A stretch of 64,000 bases of DNA from Pseudomonas crudilactis (GTDB lineage Bacteria > Pseudomonadota > Gammaproteobacteria > Pseudomonadales > Pseudomonadaceae): NCBI RefSeq assembly GCF_013433315.1, contig NZ_WXVV01000016.1, positions 102,170 to 166,169 of the forward strand, given 5' to 3'. Positions 8,966 to 18,196 of the stretch are shown here, in pieces. Each line of letters starts with the position of its first letter. Position 1 is the stretch's first letter. The notes under the pieces are model-generated. The model did not search any database, had not been told where the DNA came from, and saw only the letters and a list, made by a program, of their open reading frames with translations. Both the position numbers and the translations under genes were made by a program.

Positions 8966-9373
8966 ATGCGCTCGCTTAAAGTCCTGATTCTTGAACCCAA
9001 TCCGTTCCAGCTGATGGCGTTGCACCAAATGCTCAATGCTATCGGCATTTATGATGTCCTGACCGCGTCATCGCTGGCATCGGCCTTATGTTCACTGGGG
9101 CATCGTGGCGTGGTCGATATCGCTATTTGCGATCCGCAGCTCAAGGGCGGTGATGGCCTGGCCCTGATTCGGCACGTAGCAGTGGAGCGCGAAGCGCGGG
9201 CGCTGATCCTGCTGGGCGCGGTGGCGCCGAGCGTGCTCAACGACCTCCAACCGTTGCTGTGCGAGCATCGGTTGCGACTGCTGGGGCTTCTGCAAACACC
9301 TGTTTCGGCAGTACTGATGCGCAGTTTGCTGGACAGCTACCTGATTTCACCTTCGCTGCCGGTCGGGGCCTGA
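8966..9373 (+). CDS. Stand-alone degenerate receiver (REC) domain protein
   Basis: The 135-residue product follows the CheY fold: LKVLILEPNPF at the first strand, the phospho-acceptor region IAICDPQLKGGDG, and LLQTPVS where receivers have K-P. The acidic pair of strand 1 is reduced to a single E, and the conserved lysine is replaced (TP instead of KP), so normal phosphotransfer chemistry is doubtful. BvgA/EvgA-type partners carry a C-terminal LuxR helix-turn-helix; this one ends after the receiver. The start is set by an AGAGG site 7 bases upstream. It lies directly after the kinase-less sensor, with its own TATAAG-containing spacer. Confidence 0.65.
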   Translation: MRSLKVLILEPNPFQLMALHQMLNAIGIYDVLTASSLASALCSLGHRGVVDIAICDPQLKGGDGLALIRHVAVEREARALILLGAVAPSVLNDLQPLLCEHRLRLLGLLQTPVSAVLMRSLLDSYLISPSLPVGA

Positions 9374-9548
9374 AGCGGCCGGTTATTTTTCTGTCATCTT
9401 TGCCGTGCATGCTCTGACAGACCGGTGATACCTCCGTGACACGCCGGTGCTGGCGAGCGGAATGCAGAACTTTCTTCTCGGGCCGGTGGTCATTTACTGT
9501 GGACACGCCCCAGACACAATGTTTTCGGACTATTGAGTGGAGATCGAG

Positions 9549-9830
9549 ATGGAAAGTATCAGTCTATTGCTCGGTGAGGCTCTGAGCCCGTATCAGGTTT
9601 CTTTGTCTCCAAGCGGCGCCCACGGTGAATGCCTGGTGACCTTGAAGAACAGCAACGGCGCGATTGTAGTGGAGCGCCAATTCAACCAGGCGCAGTTGAC
9701 CGACAAGCGCCAGTTGACCGATGTCGTTGACGGCTTGCACCGCGACATTCTGATTGCCGAAGGACGCCTGGAGCCCTGTGTGATTGCGGCCTTGCGTAAT
9801 GCGGCTCTGGACAAGCGTCCGGCGCTCTGA
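9549..9830 (+). CDS. DUF3509 family protein
   Basis: This 93-residue soluble protein resembles the DUF3509 family of small Pseudomonas proteins of unknown function. ATG at 9549 is preferred over GTG at 9537 because GGAG lies 6 bases upstream of the ATG. There is no signal peptide or membrane segment. Upstream, GAACTT (9467-9472), a 17-base spacer and TCATT (9490-9494) loosely resemble an AlgU promoter, but the -10 half is weak. Confidence 0.7.
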   Translation: MESISLLLGEALSPYQVSLSPSGAHGECLVTLKNSNGAIVVERQFNQAQLTDKRQLTDVVDGLHRDILIAEGRLEPCVIAALRNAALDKRPAL

Positions 9831-9954
9831 AAATCAAACATCTTTTGTGGGAACCTTCCTGCATCCCTGTCAGTCAGACCCCATGACAGCAGGATCAAGC
9901 ATTGTGCTCCGGTGCTTGTCGCTTGCTGTTACGGGCCTTATGCAGGCCACGTTT

Positions 9955-9992
9955 AACCCCGAGTCGTCTCCCCACTTCTCGGGGTTTCTTTT
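9955..9992 (+). terminator. Terminator after the DUF3509 gene
   Basis: AACCCCGAG and CTCGGGGTT form a 9-bp stem with a 13-base loop, followed by TCTTTTTG. It separates the plus-strand gene from the convergent binding-protein gene. Confidence 0.8.
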
Positions 9993-10006
9993 TGTCTGCA
10001 ATTGGC

Positions 10007-10912
10007 TCAGGGCGCCGCTTGTTGCTCGAAGAATGATCGGGCCTGTTTGAGGTAATCGCTTCGCATCGCGGGGTCCAGCCAGTCGGCGTACAGCTGGTTC
10101 AGTTGATCGTGGGGGAGGGTGCGCAGCAGTTGGTTTATTTCGCTGATCGCCTGACGGCCCTGGTGTGTGTCGGAGCAGCCGATGTAGCCCGACAGATATT
10201 TACCGGTGCCGCGGATCGGATAAAACAGCAACTCGTCTTCGGCGATTTGCGCCAGATGAGCCTGATAACGAATTTCTGGCCAGTAGCCCAGCACCACCTG
10301 TAATCGTCCCAGGCGCTGCATCATCAGCAGACTGTTCAGGGCGTCATTGCCGTAATGAGGTGTCAGTGCGTCCCGTGGTGCCTGGCGCAGCAGGTCATCG
10401 ACCATTTCACCGTAACTGCGCTCAGCCACGACACCGATTTTCTCTTTGCCATTGGCCAGGAGCGCTGCCAGATCGATTTCACCCTCCACGAGAAACGGCG
10501 CCAACACTTCGCGATCGTTCTGACGCACCACCAGCCCATTGCTGACGGCGCGAAAGGCCGGGATGGAGTACGCGATCCATTGCGTCCGCTCTTTGCTCCA
10601 TATCAGCGACGGGTCGCAGGTGAAGGAGGCTTCGTGAAGCATCTGGCTGCCTCGGGCTCGATTGACCCGCATCAACTGGTGTTCGTATTGCGGCATGCCG
10701 GCGATCAGCATTGGCATGAGGTGATCAATGACGCCCTGGCCCTTTTTCGGGCCTTCGAAAATAGTCAGTGGCGGCAAGTCGCGCAATAACCAGGTCAACG
10801 TCGGTTTCGCCTGAGCCCAAGCAGGCAAGGTCAATAGAAACACCAGGCCGAACAACCGCCACGTCCACCACTGGTGGGCGCGATTGGCGTCCGGTGTCGG
10901 CAGGCGCTTCAG
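10007..10912 (-). CDS. Periplasmic solute-binding-like protein (SBP_bac_3 type)
   Basis: The mature region (KPTLTWLLRDLPPLTIFEGP, then EHQLMRVNRARG and ERSYGEMVDDLLR) resembles Pseudomonas type-3 extracellular solute-binding proteins that have no linked permease. A signal peptide with hydrophobic core LFGLVFLLTLPAWAQA is clear. No in-frame ATG lies close upstream: candidates are CTG at 10912 (GGAG site 9 bases upstream, immediately after the CoA-transferase stop), TTG at 10855, or an ATG at 10987 that would overlap the upstream gene by 74 bases. I chose the CTG. Ligand unknown. Confidence 0.65.
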   Translation of the reverse strand: MKRLPTPDANRAHQWWTWRLFGLVFLLTLPAWAQAKPTLTWLLRDLPPLTIFEGPKKGQGVIDHLMPMLIAGMPQYEHQLMRVNRARGSQMLHEASFTCDPSLIWSKERTQWIAYSIPAFRAVSNGLVVRQNDREVLAPFLVEGEIDLAALLANGKEKIGVVAERSYGEMVDDLLRQAPRDALTPHYGNDALNSLLMMQRLGRLQVVLGYWPEIRYQAHLAQIAEDELLFYPIRGTGKYLSGYIGCSDTHQGRQAISEINQLLRTLPHDQLNQLYADWLDPAMRSDYLKQARSFFEQQAAP

Positions 10913-10913
10913 C

Positions 10914-12113
10914 TTAAATGGCTCCGTCTTCGCGCAATCGGGCGATCTGCTTTTCGTCGTAGCCAAGATCGTGGAGTACCTGCGCATTGTGTTCACCGAG
11001 CTGCGGCCCGACCCATTCGGAGGAGCCCGGTGTCTCTGAGAGTTTCGGCACGATCCCCGGCATCTTGAAAGGTTTGCCGTCTGGCAGTTTGGCGTGAAGG
11101 AACATTTCCCGGGCCAGATACTGCGGATCGTTGAACATGTCTTCGGCACTGAAGATCCGGCTGGCCGGCACCTCGGCCTGATTGAGCAGGTCGAGCACGC
11201 TTTGCAGCGGCAGCGAATTGACCCAGCGATCGATCACGCCGTACAACTCGTCGCGACGATTGTCACGCCCGTCGTTGCTGGTCAGGGTAGGGTCATTGGC
11301 CAGGTCTTCGCGGCCGATGATCAGCATGAAGCGTTTGAAGATCGCGTCACCATTGGCGCCGATCTGCACGTGTTTGCCGTCGGCACTGGTGTGGATGGAG
11401 GAGGGCGTGATGCCGGGCATGATGTTGCCGGTGCGCTCGCGGATAAAACCGAACACGTCGAACTCCGGCACCATGCTTTCCATCATCGCGAAAATCGCTT
11501 CATACAACGCCACATCGACAACCTGACCAGTGCCACCGTTGACTTCGCGATGACGCAGAGCCATCAGCGCGCCGATCACGCCCCACAACGCGGCAATCGA
11601 GTCGCCGATGGAAATCCCGGTACGCACCGGTGGCCGGTCCTCGAAGCCAGTGATGTAGCGCAGACCGCCCATGGACTCGCCGACCGCGCCGAAGCCAGGC
11701 TGGTCCTTCATCGGCCCGGTCTGGCCAAAACCGGACAGGCGCACCATCACCAGTTTCGGGTTCAGCGCGTGCAGGGTGTCCCAACTCAGGCCGAGTTTTT
11801 CCAGCACGCCTGGGCGGAAATTCTCGATGAGGATGTCGGCTTCGCTGAGCAGTTGTTTCAGGATCGCCAAACCGTCAGGGTGTTTGAGGTTCAGCGTCAG
11901 CGACTTTTTATTGCGCGCCTGGACGAACCACCACAGCGACGTGCCTTCATACAGTTTTCGCCACTTGCGCAATGGATCCCCGCCGTCCGGCGATTCGATC
12001 TTGATCACTTCGGCACCGAACTCCCCGCAAATGCGCGAGGCAAACGGCCCGGCAATCAATGTACCCAATTCAATGACTTTCAGACCCGAGAGCGGTTTGC
12101 TGGTGAACGGCAT
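10914..12113 (-). CDS. CaiB/BaiF family CoA-transferase
   Basis: Family III CoA-transferases move CoA between carboxylic acids through an enzyme-linked mixed anhydride. The 399-residue length, N-terminal LSGLKVIELGTLIAGPFAS, and ADILIENFRPGVLEKLGL are family hallmarks. The aspartate in ISIGDSIAALWG (about residue 172) sits where the catalytic Asp of formyl-CoA transferase is found. Substrate cannot be assigned; carnitine, formyl, or dicarboxylate acyl groups are all possible. It is divergent from yaeQ and directly precedes the binding-protein gene. Confidence 0.85.
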   Translation of the reverse strand: MPFTSKPLSGLKVIELGTLIAGPFASRICGEFGAEVIKIESPDGGDPLRKWRKLYEGTSLWWFVQARNKKSLTLNLKHPDGLAILKQLLSEADILIENFRPGVLEKLGLSWDTLHALNPKLVMVRLSGFGQTGPMKDQPGFGAVGESMGGLRYITGFEDRPPVRTGISIGDSIAALWGVIGALMALRHREVNGGTGQVVDVALYEAIFAMMESMVPEFDVFGFIRERTGNIMPGITPSSIHTSADGKHVQIGANGDAIFKRFMLIIGREDLANDPTLTSNDGRDNRRDELYGVIDRWVNSLPLQSVLDLLNQAEVPASRIFSAEDMFNDPQYLAREMFLHAKLPDGKPFKMPGIVPKLSETPGSSEWVGPQLGEHNAQVLHDLGYDEKQIARLREDGAI

Positions 12114-12259
12114 GCGAAATCCTGTAGGACAAGGCTGAGCGGATACAGCGTTTTAACATAGCCGGCTGTCAGACGCCGCAGCTTGATCGCCATCAATTCG
12201 ATGATTGCCTACCGCATCGGTTAGACTTGCCGACTTTCCTCGTATCAAGAAGCCCGTTC

Positions 12260-12802
12260 ATGGCCCAGCCGTCCACTACCTACAAGTTTGAACTGAACCT
12301 CACCGACCTCGACCGCAGTGTCTACGAGAGCGTCAAGCAGACCATCGCCCGTCACCCTTCGGAAACCGAAGAGCGCATGACCGTGCGACTGCTGGCCTAC
12401 GCCCTCTGGTACAACGAGCAGTTGTCGTTTGGTCGCGGTCTGTCAGACGTGGATGAACCTGCACTGTGGGAAAAGAGCTTGGATGATCGCGTCCTGCACT
12501 GGATTGAAGTCGGCCAGCCTGACGCGGATCGCCTGACCTGGTGCTCGCGTCGCACCGAGCGCACCAGCCTGCTGGCCTACGGCAGCCTGCGCGTTTGGGA
12601 AACCAAAGTGATCCCGGCGATCAAGAATCTGAAGAACGTCAACATCGCTGCGGTTCCGCAAGAAGTGCTGGAAACCCTGGCCAAGGACATGCCCCGCGTT
12701 ATCAAGTGGGACGTGATGATCAGCGAAGGGACGATCTTCGTCACCGACGACCGTGGTCAGCACGAAGTTCAGTTGCAATGGCTGCAAGGTGAGCGCGGCT
12801 GA
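12260..12802 (+). CDS. yaeQ: YaeQ family protein
   Basis: The product is 180 residues from ATG at 12260, matching YaeQ, a compact protein with a PD-(D/E)XK nuclease-like fold and uncertain function. The start MAQPSTTYKFELNLTDLDR is the family N terminus. Further features are AYALWYNEQLSFGRGLSDVDEPALW and a C-terminal IFVTDDRGQHEVQLQWL. An upstream in-frame ATG at 12227 is rejected because the extension is not family-like. Confidence 0.9.
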   Translation: MAQPSTTYKFELNLTDLDRSVYESVKQTIARHPSETEERMTVRLLAYALWYNEQLSFGRGLSDVDEPALWEKSLDDRVLHWIEVGQPDADRLTWCSRRTERTSLLAYGSLRVWETKVIPAIKNLKNVNIAAVPQEVLETLAKDMPRVIKWDVMISEGTIFVTDDRGQHEVQLQWLQGERG

Positions 12803-12857
12803 TCCCGCGCCTTCAACTGATTAATCCCACGTATTAAAGAGAAGTTTCCGTCACCCC

Positions 12858-14567
12858 ATGCGTATCGAACCTCGTCAACTGCCTGCCACGCTGCCCTTTC
12901 TGGGTGATATTCCGCCGCTGCTGACCCGCCTGTACGCGGCGCGGGGCGTGCAGTCCGAGGCGGAGCTGGACAAGAGTCTGGCGCGGTTGATCCCGTTTCA
13001 GCAGCTCAAGGGCATCGACGCGGCGGTGGACTTGCTGGTGACAGCGCTGGAACAACGCCAGCGCATTCTCATCGTCGGCGACTTCGATGCGGACGGCGCG
13101 ACGGCCAGCACGGTTGGCATGCTTGGTTTGCGTCTGCTCGGTGCGGCGCACGTCGATTATCTGGTGCCGAACCGTTTCGAATATGGCTATGGCCTGACTC
13201 CGGAAATCGTTGAAGTCGCTTTGACTCGGGAGCCGCATTTGCTGGTCACCGTCGACAACGGCATCTCCAGCGTCGAAGGTGTGGCGGCGGCGAAAAAGGC
13301 CGGCCTCAAAGTGCTGATCACCGACCACCATTTGCCCGGTGAAGAACTGCCGCAGGCGGATGCGTTGGTCAACCCGAACCAGCCTGGTTGCGAATTTCCG
13401 AGCAAGGCACTGGCCGGCGTCGGGGTCATTTTTTATGTGTTGATGGCGTTGCGTGCGCGCCTGCGCAGCCTCGGCTGGTACGAGAACAAGCCGCAGCCGA
13501 ACATCGGTGAACTGCTCGATCTGGTGGCGCTGGGCAGCGTCGCTGACGTGGTGCCGCTGGACGCCAACAACCGGATTCTGGTGCATCAAGGCTTGGAACG
13601 GATTCGCGCCGGTCGCGCACGGCCGGGGATCAAAGCGATTCTTGAAGTGGCCAAGCGTGACGCTGCGCGCATCACCTCCACCGATCTAGGGTTTATCGTC
13701 GGGCCGCGTCTGAACGCGGCCGGGCGTCTGGATGACATGAGCCTGGGCATCGAATGCTTGCTCACCGCCGACGCCAACCTGGCCCGGGAAATGGCCGCGC
13801 AACTGGACGGCATGAACCAGGATCGCAAATCCATCGAGCAGGGCATGCAGCGTGAAGCGCTGGCGCAGCTCAAGGACTTGCCGGTCGAGTCGATGCCGTT
13901 TGGTTTGTGCCTGTTCGATCCCGAGTGGCACCAGGGTGTGATCGGCATCCTCGCTTCACGCATGAAAGAACGTTACTTCCGTCCGACCATTGCCTTTGCC
14001 GATGCGGGCGATGGTTTGCTCAAGGGCTCGGGGCGTTCGGTGCAAGGTTTCCACATTCGCGATGCCTTGAGCGTGGTAGCGGCGCAGCATCCAAACCTGA
14101 TCGCCAAGTACGGTGGCCATGCAATGGCGGCCGGTCTGACCTTGCCGCAGGAGAATTTTCCGCTGTTCGCCGAGGCCTTTGACGCTGAAGTGCGTAGGCA
14201 ACTTCGCGAAGACGACCTCACCGGGCGCATGCTGACCGATGGCACGCTGGCGGTCGAAGAGTTCCACCTCGAACTGGCTCGCGCGCTGCGCCACGCTGGG
14301 CCTTGGGGGCAGCACTTCCCGGAGCCGCTGTTTCATGGCGTGTTTCAGTTGGTCGAACAGCGCGTGGTCGGTGAACGACACCTGAAAGTGGTGCTGAAAA
14401 GCGAGTGCGGTTCGGTGAAGCTGGATGGCATTGCGTTTGGTATTGACCGGGATATCTGGCCGAACCCGACGATCAAGTGGGTTGAACTGGCTTATAAGCT
14501 CGACGTTAACGAGTTTCGGGGGAATGAGACTGTTCAGTTGATGATTGCCCATATCGAACCGCGCTAA
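12858..14567 (+). CDS. recJ: Single-stranded-DNA 5'-3' exonuclease RecJ
   Basis: RecJ degrades single-stranded DNA in RecF-pathway recombination and mismatch repair. The 569-residue protein has the DHH-superfamily motifs: VGDFDADGATAST (motif I, about residues 74-86), VDNGISS (motif II) and ITDHHLPGEELP (motif III). Later motifs are VALGSVADVVPL and the DHHA1-like region with GRSVQGFHIRDAL and KYGGHAMAAGL. It lies about 55 bases after yaeQ in the same direction. Confidence 0.95.
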   Translation: MRIEPRQLPATLPFLGDIPPLLTRLYAARGVQSEAELDKSLARLIPFQQLKGIDAAVDLLVTALEQRQRILIVGDFDADGATASTVGMLGLRLLGAAHVDYLVPNRFEYGYGLTPEIVEVALTREPHLLVTVDNGISSVEGVAAAKKAGLKVLITDHHLPGEELPQADALVNPNQPGCEFPSKALAGVGVIFYVLMALRARLRSLGWYENKPQPNIGELLDLVALGSVADVVPLDANNRILVHQGLERIRAGRARPGIKAILEVAKRDAARITSTDLGFIVGPRLNAAGRLDDMSLGIECLLTADANLAREMAAQLDGMNQDRKSIEQGMQREALAQLKDLPVESMPFGLCLFDPEWHQGVIGILASRMKERYFRPTIAFADAGDGLLKGSGRSVQGFHIRDALSVVAAQHPNLIAKYGGHAMAAGLTLPQENFPLFAEAFDAEVRRQLREDDLTGRMLTDGTLAVEEFHLELARALRHAGPWGQHFPEPLFHGVFQLVEQRVVGERHLKVVLKSECGSVKLDGIAFGIDRDIWPNPTIKWVELAYKLDVNEFRGNETVQLMIAHIEPR

Positions 14568-14570
14568 GTC

Positions 14571-14656
14571 CTTCGCGAGCAGGCTCGCTCCCACATTTGG
14601 AATGCATATCCCCTGTGGGAGCGACGGTGCGACGATTCGACCTGCTCGCGAGAGCG
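14571..14656. repeat. REP doublet with one internally expanded copy
   Basis: The first copy is a normal CGCGAGCAGGCTCGC REP. In the second, the palindrome arms are separated by 16 extra bases (CGGTGCGACGATTCGA), giving GGGAGCGA - insert - CCTGCTCGCG. No gene lies in 14568-14852. Confidence 0.75.
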
Positions 14657-14852
14657 TCCTTTCACACACTGAATCACTCTGAACCCTCCCTCATCCCCGG
14701 TTGTCGACTAGGCTCTAAGCACTGCTTGATTGGCCTTGTGACGTCTTGTCGAATTTTTTGCCCGCGGGGGCGGGTGCTGCACCTTTTTCCTGTCACTCGT
14801 CGACTATTCAAACAGAACCCTGGAGCCTGCCCACTGATTTGAGAGGTGCCCC

Positions 14853-15959
14853 ATGAGTCTGCTGCTTGAACCCTTCACTCTTCGCCAACTGACCCTGCCC
14901 AACCGCATAGCCGTATCACCGATGTGCCAGTACTCGAGCGTCGATGGCCTGGCCAACGACTGGCATCTGGTGCACCTCGGTAGTCGCGCGGTGGGTGGCG
15001 CCGGTCTGGTCTTCACCGAAGCCACGGCGGTCACCGCCGATGGGCGGATCACCGCCGAAGACCTGGGCCTGTGGAACGACGAACAAATCGAACCGCTGCA
15101 ACGTATTACTCGCTTTATTACCTCCCAAGGCGCGGTTGCCGGCATTCAATTGGCCCACGCCGGGCGCAAGGCCAGCACCCATCGGCCGTGGATCGGCAAG
15201 CATGGTAGCGTCAAACCGGAGGATGGCGGCTGGACCCCGGTCGGGCCGTCGCCGATTGCTTTCGATCCGCAGCACACACAACCGAAACAGCTGGATGAAG
15301 GGCAGATCGCCGAAGTCATTCAGGCGTTTGTCGACGCCGCCAAGCGCGCGCTGAAGGCGGGTTTCAGTGTGGTCGAGGTACACGCGGCGCATGGTTATCT
15401 GCTGCATCAGTTTCTTTCGCCGCTGAGCAATCAGCGCCGCGATCAGTACGGTGGTTCGTTTGAGAACCGCATTCGTCTGGTGCTGCAAGTCACTGAAGCG
15501 GTGAGGGCGGTCTGGCCAGAGGAGTTGCCGCTGTTTGTTCGGGTGTCGGCCACGGACTGGGTGGAAGACGGCTGGAACCCGGATGAAACCGTGGAACTGG
15601 CGCGACGCCTGCACACTCTTGGCGCGGATCTGATCGACGTGTCGTCAGGCGGCACCGCAGCCAACGCGGAGATCCCCGTCGGGCCGGGTTATCAGACGCG
15701 TTTCGCTGAACGCGTACGCAAAGAGTCGGGCATCGCCACAGGTACCGTGGGAATGATTACCGAGCCGGCGCAGGCCGAGCATATTCTGCGCACCTGTCAG
15801 GCCGACATCATCTTCCTCGCCCGAGAGCTGCTGCGTGATCCGTACTGGCCGCTGCATGCCGACGATGATCTGGGTGGGCGCAAAGCGGTGTGGCCGGCGC
15901 AGTATCAGCGTGCGACTCATCGGGATCAGCCGATTCATGAGTCTGATTTGCGCGATTGA
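14853..15959 (+). CDS. Old Yellow Enzyme family NADH:flavin oxidoreductase (YqjM/XenA-like)
   Basis: This FMN-dependent ene-reductase reduces activated C=C bonds using NAD(P)H. The 368-residue TIM barrel has the N-terminal PNRIAVSPMCQYSS, whose cysteine is characteristic of the YqjM/thermophilic-like class. The substrate-binding pair is H-A-A-H in VEVHAAHGYLLHQFLSP (about residues 172-188), and LSNQRRDQYGGSFENR is the usual FMN-phosphate/barrel signature. Physiological substrate is unknown. A terminator follows. Confidence 0.9.
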   Translation: MSLLLEPFTLRQLTLPNRIAVSPMCQYSSVDGLANDWHLVHLGSRAVGGAGLVFTEATAVTADGRITAEDLGLWNDEQIEPLQRITRFITSQGAVAGIQLAHAGRKASTHRPWIGKHGSVKPEDGGWTPVGPSPIAFDPQHTQPKQLDEGQIAEVIQAFVDAAKRALKAGFSVVEVHAAHGYLLHQFLSPLSNQRRDQYGGSFENRIRLVLQVTEAVRAVWPEELPLFVRVSATDWVEDGWNPDETVELARRLHTLGADLIDVSSGGTAANAEIPVGPGYQTRFAERVRKESGIATGTVGMITEPAQAEHILRTCQADIIFLARELLRDPYWPLHADDDLGGRKAVWPAQYQRATHRDQPIHESDLRD

Positions 15960-15975
15960 GTATTAGCGATAAAGC

Positions 15976-16015
15976 AAAAAGCTCCGGTCAGTGATGGCCG
16001 GGGCTTTGTTTTTGT
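15976..16015 (+). terminator. Terminator after the OYE-family gene
   Basis: AGCTCCGGTC and GGCCGGGGCT form an imperfect stem followed by TTGTTTTTG. Confidence 0.75.
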
Positions 16016-16043
16016 CTGATGATTGTATTTTGCCTGTGCTGCC

Positions 16044-16142
16044 GCCTTCGCGAGCAAGCTCGCTCCCACATTGAATCGAAGTCGGTCATGATTTTTGTAA
16101 TCGGCCGAGATCATGTGTGGGAGCGAGCTTGCTCGCGAAGAG
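16044..16142. repeat. REP doublet (REPIN)
   Basis: Two inverted copies of the CGCGAGCAAGCTCGCTCCCACA type lie about 45 bases apart, between the convergent OYE-family and opgD genes. Confidence 0.85.
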
Positions 16143-16164
16143 GTGCCCAAACGCTAGAGAATCA

Positions 16165-17793
16165 TCAAGGGTATTTGCGCTTGTCCGGCGCCGGCGGGAA
16201 GTACTGGTACAACCAGGTCTCGCTCAACGTGCGGTCATTGGTGCGGATAAACAAGCGCAGCTCCACCGGCTCAACACTGTCATTGGTCGGGTACCAGTCA
16301 AACAGGATCCGGTAACCCTTGATGTCATCCAGCACCAGCACGCTGAAATCCTGCACCTTGCCGTTCGAGCAGGTCACCACGGGCTCGATCCCGGTGCCCT
16401 GCGGCAGGCGATCGAGACCGCCGCCCGTGAAGTCCACGGCAAAACGGCGCGCCCACACCGGCGGATAGTGCTCGCCCGGTGCCCAGCCTTCGGTGAATCC
16501 GCCCATGCCGGAACGGGTCGCATGAACCCGTGCCAACGGCGTACCCACTGGCGGCAATGCGCTCCAGTAAAGCTTGTAGCCGTAGTTCAGCGAATCCCCG
16601 GCAGCGACCGGTTTTTTCGGGGTCCAGAATGCCACGATGTTGTCGAGGGTCTCGCCGGTGGTAGGAATTTCCAACAGATCGATAGAGCCTTCACCCCACG
16701 CCGTGGTCGGTTCTACCCACAGGCTCGGACGCTTGCTGTACCAGTCGACGGTGTCCTGATAGTTGGCGAATTCATGGTCGGTCTGCACCAGACCGAATCC
16801 TTTCGGATCGGTGTCGGCAAACGCATTGAACTGCAACGTCGCCGGGTTGTTCAGCGGACGGCAGATCCACTCGCCGTTGCCGCGCCACATCGCCAGACGA
16901 TCCGAGTCGTGGATCTGCGGGTGGATGGTGTCGCACATGCGGCGCTCGTGGGTGCCGCAACTGAACATACTGGTCATCGGCGAGATGCCCAATTGCTCGA
17001 TTGCCGTGCGCGCATTGATGTGCGCATCGACTTCCATCACCACGCGCTCGGCCTGGCAGTCGATGTCGAAACGGTAAGCGCCAGTGGCACTCGGCGAGTC
17101 GAGCAGGGCATACACCACAAATCGGGTGGCGTTCTTGTCCGGTGTCTCGAACCAGAACTTGGTGAAGTCAGGGAATTCTTCGCGTTTTTTCGCGTACGTG
17201 TCGATCGCCAGACCGCGCGCCGAGAGGCCATATTGGCCAGTGGCGTCTACCGCACGGAAATAACTGGCGCCGAGGAACGACAACACATCGTGACGATCCA
17301 GCTCCGGCGCTTTGAACAGCTTGAAGCCGGCAAAACCGAGGTCACCCTTGAGCTGCTGGGTGTCGACAGAAGTGTTTTCATAGTTGAACAGTGCCGGGCG
17401 GAAATGCACCTCGCGGGCAGTGCGCGTCTTGGCGTCGACGCTGTACATGCGCACCGGCTGACGGAATCCCATGCCGACGTGGAAGAACTGCACGTCCAGC
17501 TGCCCCTTGTTTTCCTTCCACAGCGAATGCTCGCCGTCGTAGCGGATCGCGTTGAAGTTCTGCGGGGTCATGGTCGCCAGGGTTGGCGGCAGCACCTGTT
17601 TGGTGTCCTGATAGGCGCTGCCAGCCAGTTGCTTGGCCTGGCGCTTCAGCGCTTCGAAGTCGAAGGCCTGCGCCTCGCCATCGGCGGCGCCGCCATTGGC
17701 CGCCCACGCACGGCTGGCCAGCAGGCCAGTGGCTGAAAGACCGGTGTAAGCCGCAATGGCCATGGACGCTTTGAGCAAATTCCTGCGGTGCAT
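16165..17793 (-). CDS. opgD: Glucan biosynthesis protein D (OpgD/MdoD)
   Basis: OpgD acts in the periplasm on the backbone of osmoregulated periplasmic glucans. The start at 17793 gives a 542-residue protein beginning MHRRNLLKASMAIAAYTG, a twin-arginine (RR-x-LLK) signal peptide as in OpgD, with an alanine-rich cleavage region near SRAWA. The mature part has family segments such as YDGEHSLWKENKGQLDVQFF and PLNNPATLQFNAFADTDPKGFGL. An upstream ATG at 17883 would bury the signal and is rejected. opgG/opgH are not adjacent, so it is a stand-alone gene. Confidence 0.92.
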   Translation of the reverse strand: MHRRNLLKASMAIAAYTGLSATGLLASRAWAANGGAADGEAQAFDFEALKRQAKQLAGSAYQDTKQVLPPTLATMTPQNFNAIRYDGEHSLWKENKGQLDVQFFHVGMGFRQPVRMYSVDAKTRTAREVHFRPALFNYENTSVDTQQLKGDLGFAGFKLFKAPELDRHDVLSFLGASYFRAVDATGQYGLSARGLAIDTYAKKREEFPDFTKFWFETPDKNATRFVVYALLDSPSATGAYRFDIDCQAERVVMEVDAHINARTAIEQLGISPMTSMFSCGTHERRMCDTIHPQIHDSDRLAMWRGNGEWICRPLNNPATLQFNAFADTDPKGFGLVQTDHEFANYQDTVDWYSKRPSLWVEPTTAWGEGSIDLLEIPTTGETLDNIVAFWTPKKPVAAGDSLNYGYKLYWSALPPVGTPLARVHATRSGMGGFTEGWAPGEHYPPVWARRFAVDFTGGGLDRLPQGTGIEPVVTCSNGKVQDFSVLVLDDIKGYRILFDWYPTNDSVEPVELRLFIRTNDRTLSETWLYQYFPPAPDKRKYP

Positions 17794-18196
17794 AAATACA
17801 ACCTGTCGTGTGCAATCCCGCGCCGTTCCTGGCACGTGCTGGATCAGAAATAACGGTTCGGACAAGCCTTCGGCCAAACGCAACGGACTATTAACAGATG
17901 CCGGCTAGCTTAAACGGTTCGCTCGCAATGCAAAATTCGTTGATTCACCGCGCCAGTGTGTCAATGAAACAAGACATGTCGGTTAAAAATCTGACAGGGC
18001 GTTCTGATTTACACGGCATATCTGCTTTTTTCGACTAATTACTCTAAAAACCGCTTTTCAGCGCCGATTTAATTTCTATTCTATGGGCATGACCGGTGCG
18101 ACCCATCTGACCGGTAGGGCACACGGCGCTGCTGTAAGGGGCAGGGCGATGTGGTGTTTAAGCAATTCTTTGCAGTATTAGAGAAGGACATCGTCC
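17794..18196. other. Intergenic region with two ACCGGT palindromes
   Basis: This divergent spacer is AT-rich near 18000-18090 and should hold promoters for opgD and the small gene at 18197. GACCGGT occurs twice (about 18091 and 18109), 18 bases apart, suggesting a tandem protein-binding site. No reading frame with coding character was seen. Confidence 0.4.

Noticed and set aside
16117..17736. 539-codon plus-strand frame opposite opgD
   Set aside because: It begins in a REP element and is antisense to opgD; H/R/V-rich shadow.
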